Below, piece by piece: positions 22,727-32,479 of a stretch of DNA of 40,186 nt. This DNA is from a virus, in IMG/VR virus record IMGVR_UViG_3300035185_000006, positions 1-40,186 of that record. One strand, 5' to 3'. The notes beneath the pieces are model-generated. The model did no database searches. It was not told where the DNA came from and saw only the letters and a program-made list of their open reading frames with translations. The position numbers were made by a program, and so were the translations under genes. Position 1 is the first letter of the stretch. Each line of letters begins with the position of its first letter.

Positions 22727-23791
22727 CTATGTTTCCTTGAAGGTTAGCTTGTACCCTGAGGCAGCAGCATCAAGGCCTGACACAGTCCACGCTATCCCGG
22801 TGCTCGGGTCTACTTGGTGGATGAAAGCTGTGCAATAGTAACTGCTACTAGCTTCCTTATCTGCTGAGTAGTAGGAAGTGCCGCCGGATACGAATACATC
22901 CTGGTAACGCACCTCAGCTGCATCAGTCTTTCTAACACAATTAACTGTTTGCACTGCGTATACAGTGCTTGGTGATACACCTATATCTGTTGTTGTTTGC
23001 TGAGTAAAATTATCTTCTGCACCGACGGATCCACTCTCATTGTAAGTAGTATCTTCGTCGATTATGGTCTCATCAACCATTTCGTAGTTGCTACCACTAA
23101 GAGGGGAAAATTGTGTTGAAGTACCAGCAGCTTTAGGATTTTTTACACTTACCCTTTTATCCCCTAGGAAATCATTAAATGGTGCTGCTCCTGTGCCGTC
23201 CATTACCCACATACTATCAATTAGACCTAGTGCAACAGATGATCCAGTACATACAACCTGTACAGCTGTGACACTATTTGTTGCTAATCCTTGCGTGTCA
23301 ACGCTTGATATGGTTAAAACAGGAATGGTGTCAACACGTACTTCGACGCTCCCAGATGAATTATCTATAACAGCCTTAAATTCTATGTGTGCCCATACAT
23401 CATCACTTATAACTCCTGGGCTGCTTGTGGCTAATAGAGTACCTATATCATGTCTCCCACGCCTAACTGCTATTACTCCAGTATCAGACCTAATATTAAT
23501 TGATAATTGCTCATGTGAAGATCCAGCTGATTCACCTGTTAGCGTTATTGAGGTTTCCTGGAGAGCACCTATAGCTTTATAAGCGAACCCAACAATAACA
23601 GCACTACCTTGTTGTAATTCTACATTCTTTGATAAATATTCGTCACTACCCCCATCGATAACTAAAGCATGCCCACCAAACCTCCCTGAGGTAGTGCTTA
23701 TAGAAATTGCTGTACCGAAAGCAGCGTCAAATCTACGTGGTAATGTATCTGTATCGTAGTGGTCAAATGATGTAAAAAATTTAATAGCCAT
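22727..23791 (-). CDS. Tail-associated protein with LamG/concanavalin-like domain
   Basis: A 354-residue beta protein. Residues 1-210 have the LamG/concanavalin plan: FTSFDHYDTDTL start, GRFGGHALVIDGGS, IVGFAYKAI, an ISDDVWAHIEFKAVIDNSSGSVEVRVD strand series and GLIDSMWVMDG. Residues 230-354 are Ser/Thr-rich, less regular, and could be an adhesive or spacer domain. It sits among the tail genes and likely decorates the tail or binds surface sugar. No catalytic residues can be named. Confidence 0.72.
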   Translation of the reverse strand: MAIKFFTSFDHYDTDTLPRRFDAAFGTAISISTTSGRFGGHALVIDGGSDEYLSKNVELQQGSAVIVGFAYKAIGALQETSITLTGESAGSSHEQLSINIRSDTGVIAVRRGRHDIGTLLATSSPGVISDDVWAHIEFKAVIDNSSGSVEVRVDTIPVLTISSVDTQGLATNSVTAVQVVCTGSSVALGLIDSMWVMDGTGAAPFNDFLGDKRVSVKNPKAAGTSTQFSPLSGSNYEMVDETIIDEDTTYNESGSVGAEDNFTQQTTTDIGVSPSTVYAVQTVNCVRKTDAAEVRYQDVFVSGGTSYYSADKEASSSYYCTAFIHQVDPSTGIAWTVSGLDAAASGYKLTFKET

Positions 23792-23804
23792 ATCTACCTC
23801 TGCA

Positions 23805-26093
23805 TTAATCCCATATAAACTCTGTTACACTCTGTGTAGTGCGCAGCTCTGCGCTACCTGTGTATATCCCCTCAACGATAGATTGAGTTGGCCGTAATAA
23901 TGCGGTGCCTGTATATAATCCCTCAACAACAGATTGGGTAGGCCTGAACCCACCAGATACAGAAAACGATGGCAGTTCGTAGTAACCACCTTGTTTTAAG
24001 TTCTTACTTTCCTTAGAGAAATAGCTATGTACATAAATTGCTGTACCTCTAGTATGTACAGCCCCCATGTAGTTATAACCAAACTCTATATAGCTGGAGT
24101 AATTCACACCGCCGAGAGGAGCAAAGTCCCAATCTTTGAAGGATCGACTATTGAATTCAGAGAATGTTAGCAACCAACCACCCTGGACTGTAGAGTTAAC
24201 AGCGGTGAGTAGCTTGAGCTGTGGGAATTGGGTTGATGTTATTTGCACAGTGGATGTCACCGGCGTAACCCCATCAATTAGATATATGGTTTCCCCGGAG
24301 ATAGTTGTTAAGTCTTCTGATACTTCTGTGGCTACTAGTGGTGGTATAGAGGTGAATCCTAATACTCTAGGATAATCATTAGCATTATCTACTGCAATTG
24401 AATACTTATAAAAACCACCTATGTTAAGGTCTAGTACCAATATAGTGTCGATATGCTCATTATCTGTATCACCTACAAACCCCCAGTAAACTTTCCTTTG
24501 CTCTGGGATGTGAATACCAATTGCATTACTCAAACTGTTTTTGTCTTGGCTAACATAATAAGCCTGAATAGTTTTCTCAGTAAGGTTGGTAACCGTAGGA
24601 ATACCTATCTGCCCGAGGGTCACTACCATAATGCCCTCTAGGCTGAAGTAGTAAGCCGTAGAGCCGGTGTTAACATAAGAGCTGACACTGAGTAGGCCCG
24701 TATCGGAAATCTTCACCAGGCGATTACTGGTGGCTGTGAAGCCACTATCTACATCAGCTCCGGTGAGATACCAGATACCATTGCTTGCACCTATCAACAC
24801 ACCATTATGGAATTCTGACAGAGTTAATATCTCACCTACATTCGGTGTTGATACAAAACCACCATCTGTGGCTATTAATTCGTTTATTTCTTCCGCTGTA
24901 GGATCTGCCTCGGGGAAACACTGGCCTATGAATTTGGTGCTTATCAATGTCCTGGAATAGTAAACTCCTGTGGATAAGTTCGTTGACTCATTCCTGGCAT
25001 AGAAAAGCTTACCATTGTGGAATGCTATTGCCGGCGGTCTGTTTACTAGGGTTCGTATGCTATCTGAAGATAATATATTCTTTGTGCTAACTTGCTTGTT
25101 AACTGGTTCTAAGAACGCTTCTGGGAATTTAGAGGTTAGCCCTAGGTCTTCAAGCGAATCACCTCCAGGGGTACTGATCACTATGGGTATGGTTACAGAC
25201 CTCAGCGCATTGTTCCTGTTTTGTGTAAAGGCGTCTATTACGAAGTGTCCCTTCGGTGCCGGCGTAGTGCCCAGATAATGCTCTTGGGTTAATGCAGATC
25301 TTTCAAATACTGGATTACCCGAGCCATCCACGGTGAAACCTAAGTACATTATATCGGCATTACTTGGCCAATCATTACTGCCGGCAGCGGCCAGGGTGCC
25401 CGTTGTTACCATCGCCTCCTCAATGGATGTTGTTGATGGCAACCCAGCAAATATCAATAAGTTAGTATCATTCCACCCCTGGTTCAATAAGTTGTAGTAA
25501 TGCTCTGGGGTGAGTAGTAAAGGTCTTTCATTAATTGACAGGCTATCATCTACACCAGTGAAATCTCTTTCATATAATGGGATCGATATAGCTATGAAGC
25601 CAACTCCATCAATATAAGTTATTTGTGTTGGCTGCATATAATCGTTAGTTATGTACAGGTTGCCTAAGCCTTGCGTGTAGCTGAGCCTAGCACTCTTAGC
25701 TGTTGGTATATCCCCAGCAACAAATGGTGATATATCTAATTCACCTATCAATCCAGAAGATATAGTACCAACCTGTGGGTAGAATTGTAGGATAAGCCCT
25801 ACTTGTACTACCACAATGTTAAATGTTCCAGAGTTATTAACATTCTCCCATAAGAATGTATTTATTGATAAATCTTCTGTCTCAGAAATCCCCAACACAC
25901 CGCTATCAACTTGGTTTAAGACGTAGTTCACCTCATAACTCAGCCCTGGGCGACGCCGTACAGACCCATCGATATCGATTATGCAATTGTCTATGTCTAC
26001 AGCAGCGTCGCTAGGAAACTGGGTGGGGGTAAACTCCGTCACAAACCCCTTAACCGGGGTAAATATCTGTGATAACCCTCCTCTTCTAGCCAT
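23805..26093 (-). CDS. Tail tubular protein B-like (T7 gp12-like)
   Basis: A 762-residue beta-rich protein of the tail nozzle class. The start, RRGGLSQIFTPVKGFVTEFTPTQFPSDAAVDIDNCIIDIDGSVRRRPGL, holds the usual N-D-G-S-RRRPG signature. Mid-region PAIAFHNGKLFYARNES and EILTLSEFHNGVLIGASNGIWYLTG match nozzle beta-propeller blades. The last 46 residues are three copies of a 17-residue unit, RPTQSVVEGLYTGTALL, RPTQSIVEGIYTGSAEL and a partial RTTQSVTEFIWD, which I do not know from T7. It forms the lower tail tube above the cell surface. Confidence 0.85.
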   Translation of the reverse strand: MARRGGLSQIFTPVKGFVTEFTPTQFPSDAAVDIDNCIIDIDGSVRRRPGLSYEVNYVLNQVDSGVLGISETEDLSINTFLWENVNNSGTFNIVVVQVGLILQFYPQVGTISSGLIGELDISPFVAGDIPTAKSARLSYTQGLGNLYITNDYMQPTQITYIDGVGFIAISIPLYERDFTGVDDSLSINERPLLLTPEHYYNLLNQGWNDTNLLIFAGLPSTTSIEEAMVTTGTLAAAGSNDWPSNADIMYLGFTVDGSGNPVFERSALTQEHYLGTTPAPKGHFVIDAFTQNRNNALRSVTIPIVISTPGGDSLEDLGLTSKFPEAFLEPVNKQVSTKNILSSDSIRTLVNRPPAIAFHNGKLFYARNESTNLSTGVYYSRTLISTKFIGQCFPEADPTAEEINELIATDGGFVSTPNVGEILTLSEFHNGVLIGASNGIWYLTGADVDSGFTATSNRLVKISDTGLLSVSSYVNTGSTAYYFSLEGIMVVTLGQIGIPTVTNLTEKTIQAYYVSQDKNSLSNAIGIHIPEQRKVYWGFVGDTDNEHIDTILVLDLNIGGFYKYSIAVDNANDYPRVLGFTSIPPLVATEVSEDLTTISGETIYLIDGVTPVTSTVQITSTQFPQLKLLTAVNSTVQGGWLLTFSEFNSRSFKDWDFAPLGGVNYSSYIEFGYNYMGAVHTRGTAIYVHSYFSKESKNLKQGGYYELPSFSVSGGFRPTQSVVEGLYTGTALLRPTQSIVEGIYTGSAELRTTQSVTEFIWD

Positions 26094-26097
26094 AATA

Positions 26098-28092
26098 TTA
26101 TCCTCTTATAACTAAGCATGAGTTATCACATACTATGTTAGCTGTCGTAGTATTATTAGCTACTTGTAATGATACGGTGTCCCCGGTGGATAATGTGAAT
26201 AATCCATTAACAGGTAGTGCTGTTGGGGTTGCATTCTGTGTCTGTGTGTTAGTCTTAGCTGCTGGAGTACCGTTTATAGCTATGCGCATTGCTATTACGT
26301 CTGAACCACCACCAACTTTACTAACGGTAGCCGTTCCGGTAACAGTAATAGGTAAGTCCCGTTCCCCTATGTAAGTAACCACACCTGCCGTGGTGGTTGT
26401 AAACCTAGAAGCAAAATCACTAGCCCAATTAACCCCACCTATATCATAGAAAGTACTTATAGCTGACACTGTCACTGTAGTCTGTGCTGTTAAATACACT
26501 TCAGCGTCTGATGTGCTGTTCTCTAGGCCTGTGTTATCTTCAAAATTCCATCGTATATCTGATGGAACTATGTTTCCACCAGTGGCTACGATACCACCAG
26601 TGAATGTGCAATTAGTTACTTGAGCTACACGATCTGCTAATATGTTAGCGCTGTTTGCTGCCCCTTCAATAGCTATGGCTCCTGATGGAGCATCCAAATT
26701 CATACTTCTAAACAGAACAGTGTTAGATACGCTAGTACCTAAATCTAAAAATACGAATGTTGCAGATGAGCTATCTACTAAACATTTCTCGAAGTCTAAA
26801 ACACCCCCAGTACCTAGGATTGTGAACCCTTGATCTATGTCACTATACCCATTCCTGTAGGAAGCAACGGCAGTCATACTATCCAATGTGCCTAAGGTTG
26901 CTACATCTGCAAAAGCGCAGAAATCTAGGGTTACTATGGCTGCACCAGAGGTGCGACTTAGATCAAACATGGTTCCGTTAGGGCAGCTGAACCTGGCGAA
27001 ACGTGCGGAGAAGTTAACATTCTCGCCAGTAAACATCGTGTTCGCACCGGTATAGGTTAAAGTGCTAAGGCGATTACTAGCCATAGATAGAGTGGCATTG
27101 GAACTAAGGGCAAACCTGTTTGATGTAGTTATGTCCGCACCAATCCAATAAACTACATCTGGCTCTAGAGTTATTACACCGCCAACTGGGGCAGGAAAAT
27201 CTTCTTCGTAATTGATATAGCGGAAAGATAGAGGTAGTAAATTACTGTCTATGATCCCAAAATTATCTACGAACACCCAAGCGTCGTCTGTTCGCAAAAT
27301 GTTACCATCTGTGGCATCCATACCACCACCAAACACAACTTCTTTAACTATCCCTAAATAACCAGATAGGATATTGGCACCTAATGGAGCACCGGCTAAA
27401 CCAACTGCCCCGGCTGGTGCGTTAAAATTTAGCTTGTTCATGGAGAAAGATTCAAACTCTACGGTGCCTAAATCAAACCCCACAAAACTAGCTGAGGTAC
27501 TAGCAAAGACTGAATCAGTTATGTTCATGAAACGCAAGGTTTCTGTTCCTAGATACTCTGCGCCCTGGTCTGCATCCAGGATTGAACAGCGGTTGATTAC
27601 TGTGCCTAGCAGATCGGTGAATACTGCCAGCTTGGCGCATTCAACGATTGTAGAGAAATCCATCCGCAAGACAACTGAGTGGGTAGTATCACTTATGTCT
27701 AATAAAGTTGCACTAGGGCAGGAAATCCGTGCGTTGTCTATGGTGAAGTTAACATCTGTACCGGTAAACATCACACCAGTACCTGAGTAAGTTAGTGTTA
27801 CACCAGATGTACCAAAGCTAGATATAACGTTATTATGCCCCAACGTGAACTTGTTAGTAGTTGAAATATCTGCACCGATTGAATAGACAGTGTTATCTTC
27901 TAAGGTGATTACCCCACCAACTGGCGTAGGAAAGTCAGCTTCTGTGTTAACGAATACAAAATTGCCTGGGGCATTGTCCTTCCACTCGCCGGAGCCGGCA
28001 CCGTTAGAGACGTAAACAGAACCAGCCGAGGCGGTGTTTATATCCTTCGGTTCGTGGAGATCAACATTAGATAAATCCCTATGAATAGCCAT
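26098..28092 (-). CDS. Tail spike / receptor-binding protein with duplicated beta-helix
   Basis: A 664-residue protein. Residues about 44-276 and 289-520 are two divergent copies of one unit, each starting with a DFP(T/A)PVGGVITLE motif, then a D-x-VY-x-IGADI turn, MFTG-x-x-VNF and SCP-x-x-T, and ending in GGNI. The unit reads as a right-handed beta helix. The C-terminal 140 residues look like a jelly-roll head of TNF/C1q type (FYDIGGVNWASDF, NGLFTLSTGDTVSLQVAN). The N-terminal 40 residues probably attach to the tail. It likely binds or cuts cell-surface polysaccharide. A terminator precedes the gene at 28104..28139, so expression is set apart from the head genes. Confidence 0.8.
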   Translation of the reverse strand: MAIHRDLSNVDLHEPKDINTASAGSVYVSNGAGSGEWKDNAPGNFVFVNTEADFPTPVGGVITLEDNTVYSIGADISTTNKFTLGHNNVISSFGTSGVTLTYSGTGVMFTGTDVNFTIDNARISCPSATLLDISDTTHSVVLRMDFSTIVECAKLAVFTDLLGTVINRCSILDADQGAEYLGTETLRFMNITDSVFASTSASFVGFDLGTVEFESFSMNKLNFNAPAGAVGLAGAPLGANILSGYLGIVKEVVFGGGMDATDGNILRTDDAWVFVDNFGIIDSNLLPLSFRYINYEEDFPAPVGGVITLEPDVVYWIGADITTSNRFALSSNATLSMASNRLSTLTYTGANTMFTGENVNFSARFARFSCPNGTMFDLSRTSGAAIVTLDFCAFADVATLGTLDSMTAVASYRNGYSDIDQGFTILGTGGVLDFEKCLVDSSSATFVFLDLGTSVSNTVLFRSMNLDAPSGAIAIEGAANSANILADRVAQVTNCTFTGGIVATGGNIVPSDIRWNFEDNTGLENSTSDAEVYLTAQTTVTVSAISTFYDIGGVNWASDFASRFTTTTAGVVTYIGERDLPITVTGTATVSKVGGGSDVIAMRIAINGTPAAKTNTQTQNATPTALPVNGLFTLSTGDTVSLQVANNTTTANIVCDNSCLVIRG

Positions 28093-28103
28093 ACTGCCAC
28101 CTT

Positions 28104-28139
28104 TAAAAAATAAGGGACCAATATCACTATTGATCCCTT
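28104..28139 (-). terminator. Strong rho-independent terminator after the head genes
   Basis: Read leftward, a 12-pair stem (28139-28128 with 28123-28112, one G-U pair) and a GTGA loop are followed by ATTTTTT. It lies 20 bases after the stop of the head decoration gene and 12 bases before the tail spike start. It should reduce transcription of tail genes relative to capsid genes. Confidence 0.9.
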
Positions 28140-28158
28140 TGTCTTATCTGTACTTTCC

Positions 28159-28674
28159 CTAATCGTTCAGTTCAGCGCGGTCGAATAGACGCTCATACTC
28201 AACATAAAGCATCGCCTTACCGGCAGTGAACGTACCAGTGGCAGCAATTACTACTTGCCCAGCAGCTGTACCAATACCAGCAGTATTACCTACCAAGGCA
28301 CCATCGCAATCGACAGTTTCGCCTACGGCGTCAATAGCTGCCAGTAGGACGGCAGCATCAATACCGTCTGCATCAATCTCTGTTCCATCTGATTCATACA
28401 GACCAATATCGTATGATGTACCACCAGCGAACGGTGTGATTACTTTCAATGTTGCGGATAATACCCTGGAATTAGCAGGTAGTTTCTGTACCAGCTCGTC
28501 AGTGCTATATGTTGGCAAATCATCATAAGCAAAAACAAACTCAAGCACTTCTTTACCTTGATCAACAGAATGCTTTCCAGGTGCTACGTCTTCGTGTAAC
28601 CGTGGACCATAATGAGTAGCTGCCCGCTTGGTGCTACCCCCAGTGGTTCCGGTTGTGATAGATACTCGTGCCAT
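28159..28674 (-). CDS. Putative head decoration or minor capsid protein
   Basis: A 171-residue beta-rich protein, the last head gene before the terminator. It has LPANSRVLSATLKVITPFAGGTSYDIGLYESDGTEI, a strand pattern used by small capsid-cementing proteins, and AGKAMLYVEYERLFD near its end. It lies nine bases after the capsid gene and, with it, would be expressed strongly. Decoration protein is inferred from location, size and composition. Confidence 0.65.
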   Translation of the reverse strand: MARVSITTGTTGGSTKRAATHYGPRLHEDVAPGKHSVDQGKEVLEFVFAYDDLPTYSTDELVQKLPANSRVLSATLKVITPFAGGTSYDIGLYESDGTEIDADGIDAAVLLAAIDAVGETVDCDGALVGNTAGIGTAAGQVVIAATGTFTAGKAMLYVEYERLFDRAELND

Positions 28675-28683
28675 GATAACCCC

Positions 28684-29637
28684 CTATCCGACTTGATCTG
28701 TATCTGAAAGAATAACTACCAGGTTTTCATCACGTACCAAACCTGAGCCATAACGAGCTGTAGTTTTAACTTTCAGGTCGCCCGTATCGTCATCAACCCA
28801 TGATTTCATGGTTGGCTGTCTACGCCAGGCAAGTACAAATGGGTTAATACCAGGGCGCGCCATTGACATAAACAAGTTAGCAACACCGGCTGTGGTTGTT
28901 ACGCTGTCAATTGTTTCATTGGCTGCCGGCAACAGATTTGATTCAAAGACGTCAAAGCCGTAAACGTTTTTGATGAATCTGAATTCACTGTTAAGGCCAG
29001 TGGCAATGATGCCTTCCCAACGTGGGTTATTGGTGACATTAACTAGGTCAGTGGATGTTTCCAAGGCATATGATACAGATGGATCAACTAACGCCATAAG
29101 ATTAGTCATTGGCACTTTTGCTTTTTGCAATGCATATTTAGCATAAGCAAAATCAGCCGGAGTCATAACCTCGTTAGTACCACCTGCTACTTTCCGGTGA
29201 GCAATACCGTTAATTAAATTTTGATTGCTTGTACCGGCAAATTGGAAGGCACTTAGTGCCAACAGATCTGTTTCGATCCGTTCCATGATAGCCATAGCTT
29301 GTTCCATAGGAATAGCGGCCAACAATTCTGCGCGCCACATACTATCTTCAAGCAGCACCTCAGTTAGGCTATTAGCTGCAACGATAGGGGCGTTCATTGT
29401 AATGGATGATTCACCGGTGTCCAGGGCATCGAAGATAACTTCAGTACCTTCAGGTAGATCCCGAGTAACAGGAGTACCAATTGAAGGCATTGTGAATTTA
29501 TCGCCATCAGGGAAGTCAACTTGCCGCATCAACCCAGAAAAGCCTACCAAATGCTCATGTAGGATCTCTTCCAATTGTTGTTGCCATAATTCAGTACGAA
29601 TTAAGGCTTGCGTATTGACTGTGCTATTACCTGCCAT
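28684..29637 (-). CDS. Major capsid protein
   Basis: A 317-residue protein of HK97-fold size. Its place after scaffold and before the decoration protein and head terminator is diagnostic. Visible parts: helical N-arm (LIRTELWQQQLEEILHEH), a beta-rich region (FPDGDKFTMPSIGTPVTRDLPEG), a spine-like helix (DSMWRAELLAAIPMEQAMAIMERIETDLLALSAFQF), and the P-domain end (FVLAWRRQPTMKSW, then a strand KTTARYGSGLVRDENLVVIL). The arrangement EVL-ED-x-x-W-x-AEL-LA resembles podovirus capsid proteins. Confidence 0.88.
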   Translation of the reverse strand: MAGNSTVNTQALIRTELWQQQLEEILHEHLVGFSGLMRQVDFPDGDKFTMPSIGTPVTRDLPEGTEVIFDALDTGESSITMNAPIVAANSLTEVLLEDSMWRAELLAAIPMEQAMAIMERIETDLLALSAFQFAGTSNQNLINGIAHRKVAGGTNEVMTPADFAYAKYALQKAKVPMTNLMALVDPSVSYALETSTDLVNVTNNPRWEGIIATGLNSEFRFIKNVYGFDVFESNLLPAANETIDSVTTTAGVANLFMSMARPGINPFVLAWRRQPTMKSWVDDDTGDLKVKTTARYGSGLVRDENLVVILSDTDQVG

Positions 29638-29647
29638 AACTCATTCC

Positions 29648-30367
29648 TCATTTCCAAAAATCCTCTCCTAGTTGAGTGAAGCCATCATTCTCAAGTCTGT
29701 GTTTTTGATCAAGTGATATCTCACCTTTTGCATACCTGGCTTGGATAGCTTTTTTACTCAACGCATGTTGTCCAGAATTCATAGAACCTTGGTCTCGGTT
29801 ATGACCACCTGACAACCCTGAAGCCGATTTACTCTCTGTCTGATGAGCTGTTACCAGCTTCAACACAGCCTTCGGGCTGGTTTCTGCCAACTGTGTTAAA
29901 TCGATATCAACGGAAGCTTTCGCGGCATTATATAATTCTGCTGCTGCGTCTCCATACTTATCGGTTAACACTTTAGTCACATATTCTCTATTAGCTTGTG
30001 CTCTACTAATGGCATCGCGGTCTGCTAGTTTCTTCTCAAGTAGAGCCTCTATATCTACAGTATCTTGCCCTTGGGACTGCCTACTTTGGTCATTTTCAGC
30101 GGAATTCCCTTGAGGTGGTTGGTCATGCTCTGACAAGTTACCGTTCCTTATCTGCGCTAGCAGCTCATCTACAGTGGCTGCCTTCGCAACTTGATCGCGT
30201 AATTGTGCATTCTCCTCTTCTATCTTGGTTATGTGCGCTTGCCCATGAAGGGCTGCCTTTGCTAAATCTTCCACTGTTTTATACTTAGCGTTATCCCCTA
30301 CTAATTGCTCAAGCGCTGCTTTTCCATCTATTGGAGAATTATCTTTGTTATTAAATAGATCGCTCAT
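29648..30367 (-). CDS. Capsid scaffolding protein
   Basis: A 239-residue, strongly charged, helical protein (EEENAQLRDQVAKAATVDELLAQI) with an acidic Gln/Asn/Ser-rich middle and a basic C-terminal part (KKAIQARYAKGEISLDQKHR), typical of scaffolds that bind capsid through a basic hook. It is located directly before the capsid gene and after the portal. Expected to be lost on maturation. Confidence 0.85.
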   Translation of the reverse strand: MSDLFNNKDNSPIDGKAALEQLVGDNAKYKTVEDLAKAALHGQAHITKIEEENAQLRDQVAKAATVDELLAQIRNGNLSEHDQPPQGNSAENDQSRQSQGQDTVDIEALLEKKLADRDAISRAQANREYVTKVLTDKYGDAAAELYNAAKASVDIDLTQLAETSPKAVLKLVTAHQTESKSASGLSGGHNRDQGSMNSGQHALSKKAIQARYAKGEISLDQKHRLENDGFTQLGEDFWK

Positions 30368-30370
30368 AGT

Positions 30371-30679
30371 TTAGTCCTCTATACCAAATTCGTCAATAAC
30401 ATAGGTAGTCAAATATTTATGAAATTCAAGCAGACACGACCTTTTTGCTAGCAGAGCTGCGACGTACAATTCGGCGGATCCACGTTCGTACAATGCTTTT
30501 GTATTGTTTAGTTCATAGTCAATCGCATCAAGCTGATGTTCTATTAATTCCACTATCGCCCCTATAGGTTTGTCAGCCGCCGCAAAGGCCCTGGAAAGAT
30601 TAACAATCTCTCGTGGAGACCTGCGGGAAGCTAGTGCATTATGCTTGCAAATTCTCAGCATCTTCGTCTGCTTGGACAT
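30371..30679 (-). CDS. Hypothetical protein between portal and scaffold
   Basis: A 102-residue helical protein: MSKQTKMLRICKHNALASRRSPREIVNLSR, then AAADKPIGAIVELIEHQLDAIDYELN, and a Cys-containing C-terminal helix. Its start is uncertain: Met at 30679 is adopted, Met at 30661 is equally possible and a longer reading starts at 30748. In every case it overlaps the portal 3' end in another frame. Overlap and position suggest co-expression with portal and scaffold. No family is recognised. Confidence 0.6.
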   Translation of the reverse strand: MSKQTKMLRICKHNALASRRSPREIVNLSRAFAAADKPIGAIVELIEHQLDAIDYELNNTKALYERGSAELYVAALLAKRSCLLEFHKYLTTYVIDEFGIED

Positions 30680-32459
30680 CTCGTAAGACCTCATCCTCTG
30701 CTGCAACTGCTTCGGCAGTTTGTATTTGTTTTTGCGCTTCAGCAGCAAGTTGTTGCTGCTCCATTGATTCCTGGATAGCTATATTAGGAATAATAATGTT
30801 GAACTTACCTATGTCTGCTAAATCCTCCACAGCCTTAGCCAATCTCTTGGTGCTTATATGTGGTGCTATCTGTTGTCCAAGACCTGTGCTAGTTATTGTC
30901 ATTAGGTTTTGCAAAGCATTTGCTTTTTCTGCAAATAGAGCGCTGCCTCTAGCTCTCATCTGGCCAGATACAAATAAATCTTCACGTTTAACACTTATAA
31001 AAGTTTCTATATTAAATTCACTACTTGTAGTACCAACTAAATCAACTTCACCTAGATTCTCCCTACCGAATGCTACTATATCATTCAATATTGGCTCTAT
31101 GAATTCTTTTTCGAATTGCTTTGTTTTATCTCTGAAGATTCTATTTGCACCTTGATCTAGTATCTGTACTTCGAACTTGGTTTTCTCTCCAGGGGTTCTA
31201 AAGCCGGAAGCATTCTGCGGGGAGCCGGCCATCATTTCCATGATGTTCATTGTGTTGTTGATCTGGAAATCCGCTTGTAGGGCATCCTGCGGGGGAGTTA
31301 GGTAGCTTACCCTACCTTGTGCATCATCAATTACGTAGCGGCCACCAGGAGCGCCATATACCCCGTAGAATTCTACGTTACCAGATTCAACGGTGATAGG
31401 GTTGGCGAACTTATCGAATATGTCAGCTCGTAAATTCTCTAGCTTATCAATCTTAAATTGCATACCTACTATCCGCGCTAGCGGAGAGATGGCCATTAAA
31501 TTATCTGGGCGTTGCTCCCATCCGCTGTAGTAGAGCCTCTGGCTTCCGTTCTCTGTGGTTAGTTGTTCATCGTATATAACCAAACGTCTATCTGCTATTA
31601 TTATCTTGTGATTCTTTTTAAATTCTCCATCTATTACTGAGTATATATCACCGTAAAATTCTAGAACTTCTACCAAATCCCCTGACATATATTCAAGTAA
31701 ATCCCCAAAACCATCCCTAGTTAAGCTCAAGCCTTCCCAATCTATACCCTCTGGAGCTTTCTTCATGCCTGACTGGCGTACAGCTATCCTGACATCGCGC
31801 ATGTTTTCAAGATCTTCTTTGGTGAAATAAGATCCAGAGTTCTCCTCGATGTCTCTTGCTATATCACCTAGTGTGTAAACCCGCCTAACTATCTTAATAG
31901 CTTTATCAAATGAGTCTGCGGTAACGTCAAAAACTATATCTTGTGGCGGTATCCTTTCCAGCACAGTTCCTTGATATAGCACTTTTTCATTACCCATTGG
32001 GTCAACACCATACTCGGTGACGTACCGTTGTGAGGCGAAACATACCCCTGTATTAACCCAATCAGTTAGGCATTTCTTAAGTTCGTGCTCGTAATCTTTT
32101 CTTTTTATCTTTGTTCTCACGTAGGCTTCTATAACTCTTCTGTTTTCTTTACTAAGTGAATCGTTATCAAAACCCTCAAAGGATGCCCATTCGGGAGAAG
32201 CGAACAAATGAGCGGAGTAGTTAGCCATCAAATTCACAGCTATCTGAGCTAGTTTTGGTATCGTTGTGCTGTTTTTGAACGGCAGCATCCCTACTTGCGT
32301 GTCTTTTGTGCTGGTGGCATAGAGAAAAGTACGCAACTCTATCATTTCATTTTCCCAATCAACCCTGGCGTTTTTATAGGTTGACCACATGTTGCTTATT
32401 TCACTAGCTAATGAATGTGGGGTTAGCAGCGCTACTATACTCTTTGCATTAGTGCTCAT
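30639..32459 (-). CDS. Portal (head-tail connector) protein
   Basis: A 606-residue podovirus portal. AGGTGA lies 6 bases before this ATG; a GTG three codons earlier is not needed. The start SLASEISNMWSTYKNARVDWENEMIELRTFL, the LPFKNSTTIPKLAQIAVNLMANYSAHLF helix and the GTVLERIPPQDIVFDVTADSFDKA segment match T7-like connectors, and the C-terminal third is helical with an acidic tip. It forms the dodecameric ring through which DNA is packaged and released. Its place directly after the terminase genes agrees. Confidence 0.9.
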   Translation of the reverse strand: MSTNAKSIVALLTPHSLASEISNMWSTYKNARVDWENEMIELRTFLYATSTKDTQVGMLPFKNSTTIPKLAQIAVNLMANYSAHLFASPEWASFEGFDNDSLSKENRRVIEAYVRTKIKRKDYEHELKKCLTDWVNTGVCFASQRYVTEYGVDPMGNEKVLYQGTVLERIPPQDIVFDVTADSFDKAIKIVRRVYTLGDIARDIEENSGSYFTKEDLENMRDVRIAVRQSGMKKAPEGIDWEGLSLTRDGFGDLLEYMSGDLVEVLEFYGDIYSVIDGEFKKNHKIIIADRRLVIYDEQLTTENGSQRLYYSGWEQRPDNLMAISPLARIVGMQFKIDKLENLRADIFDKFANPITVESGNVEFYGVYGAPGGRYVIDDAQGRVSYLTPPQDALQADFQINNTMNIMEMMAGSPQNASGFRTPGEKTKFEVQILDQGANRIFRDKTKQFEKEFIEPILNDIVAFGRENLGEVDLVGTTSSEFNIETFISVKREDLFVSGQMRARGSALFAEKANALQNLMTITSTGLGQQIAPHISTKRLAKAVEDLADIGKFNIIIPNIAIQESMEQQQLAAEAQKQIQTAEAVAAEDEVLRDVQADEDAENLQA

Positions 32460-32479
32460 AGTGTTCACCTAGTTATTAG

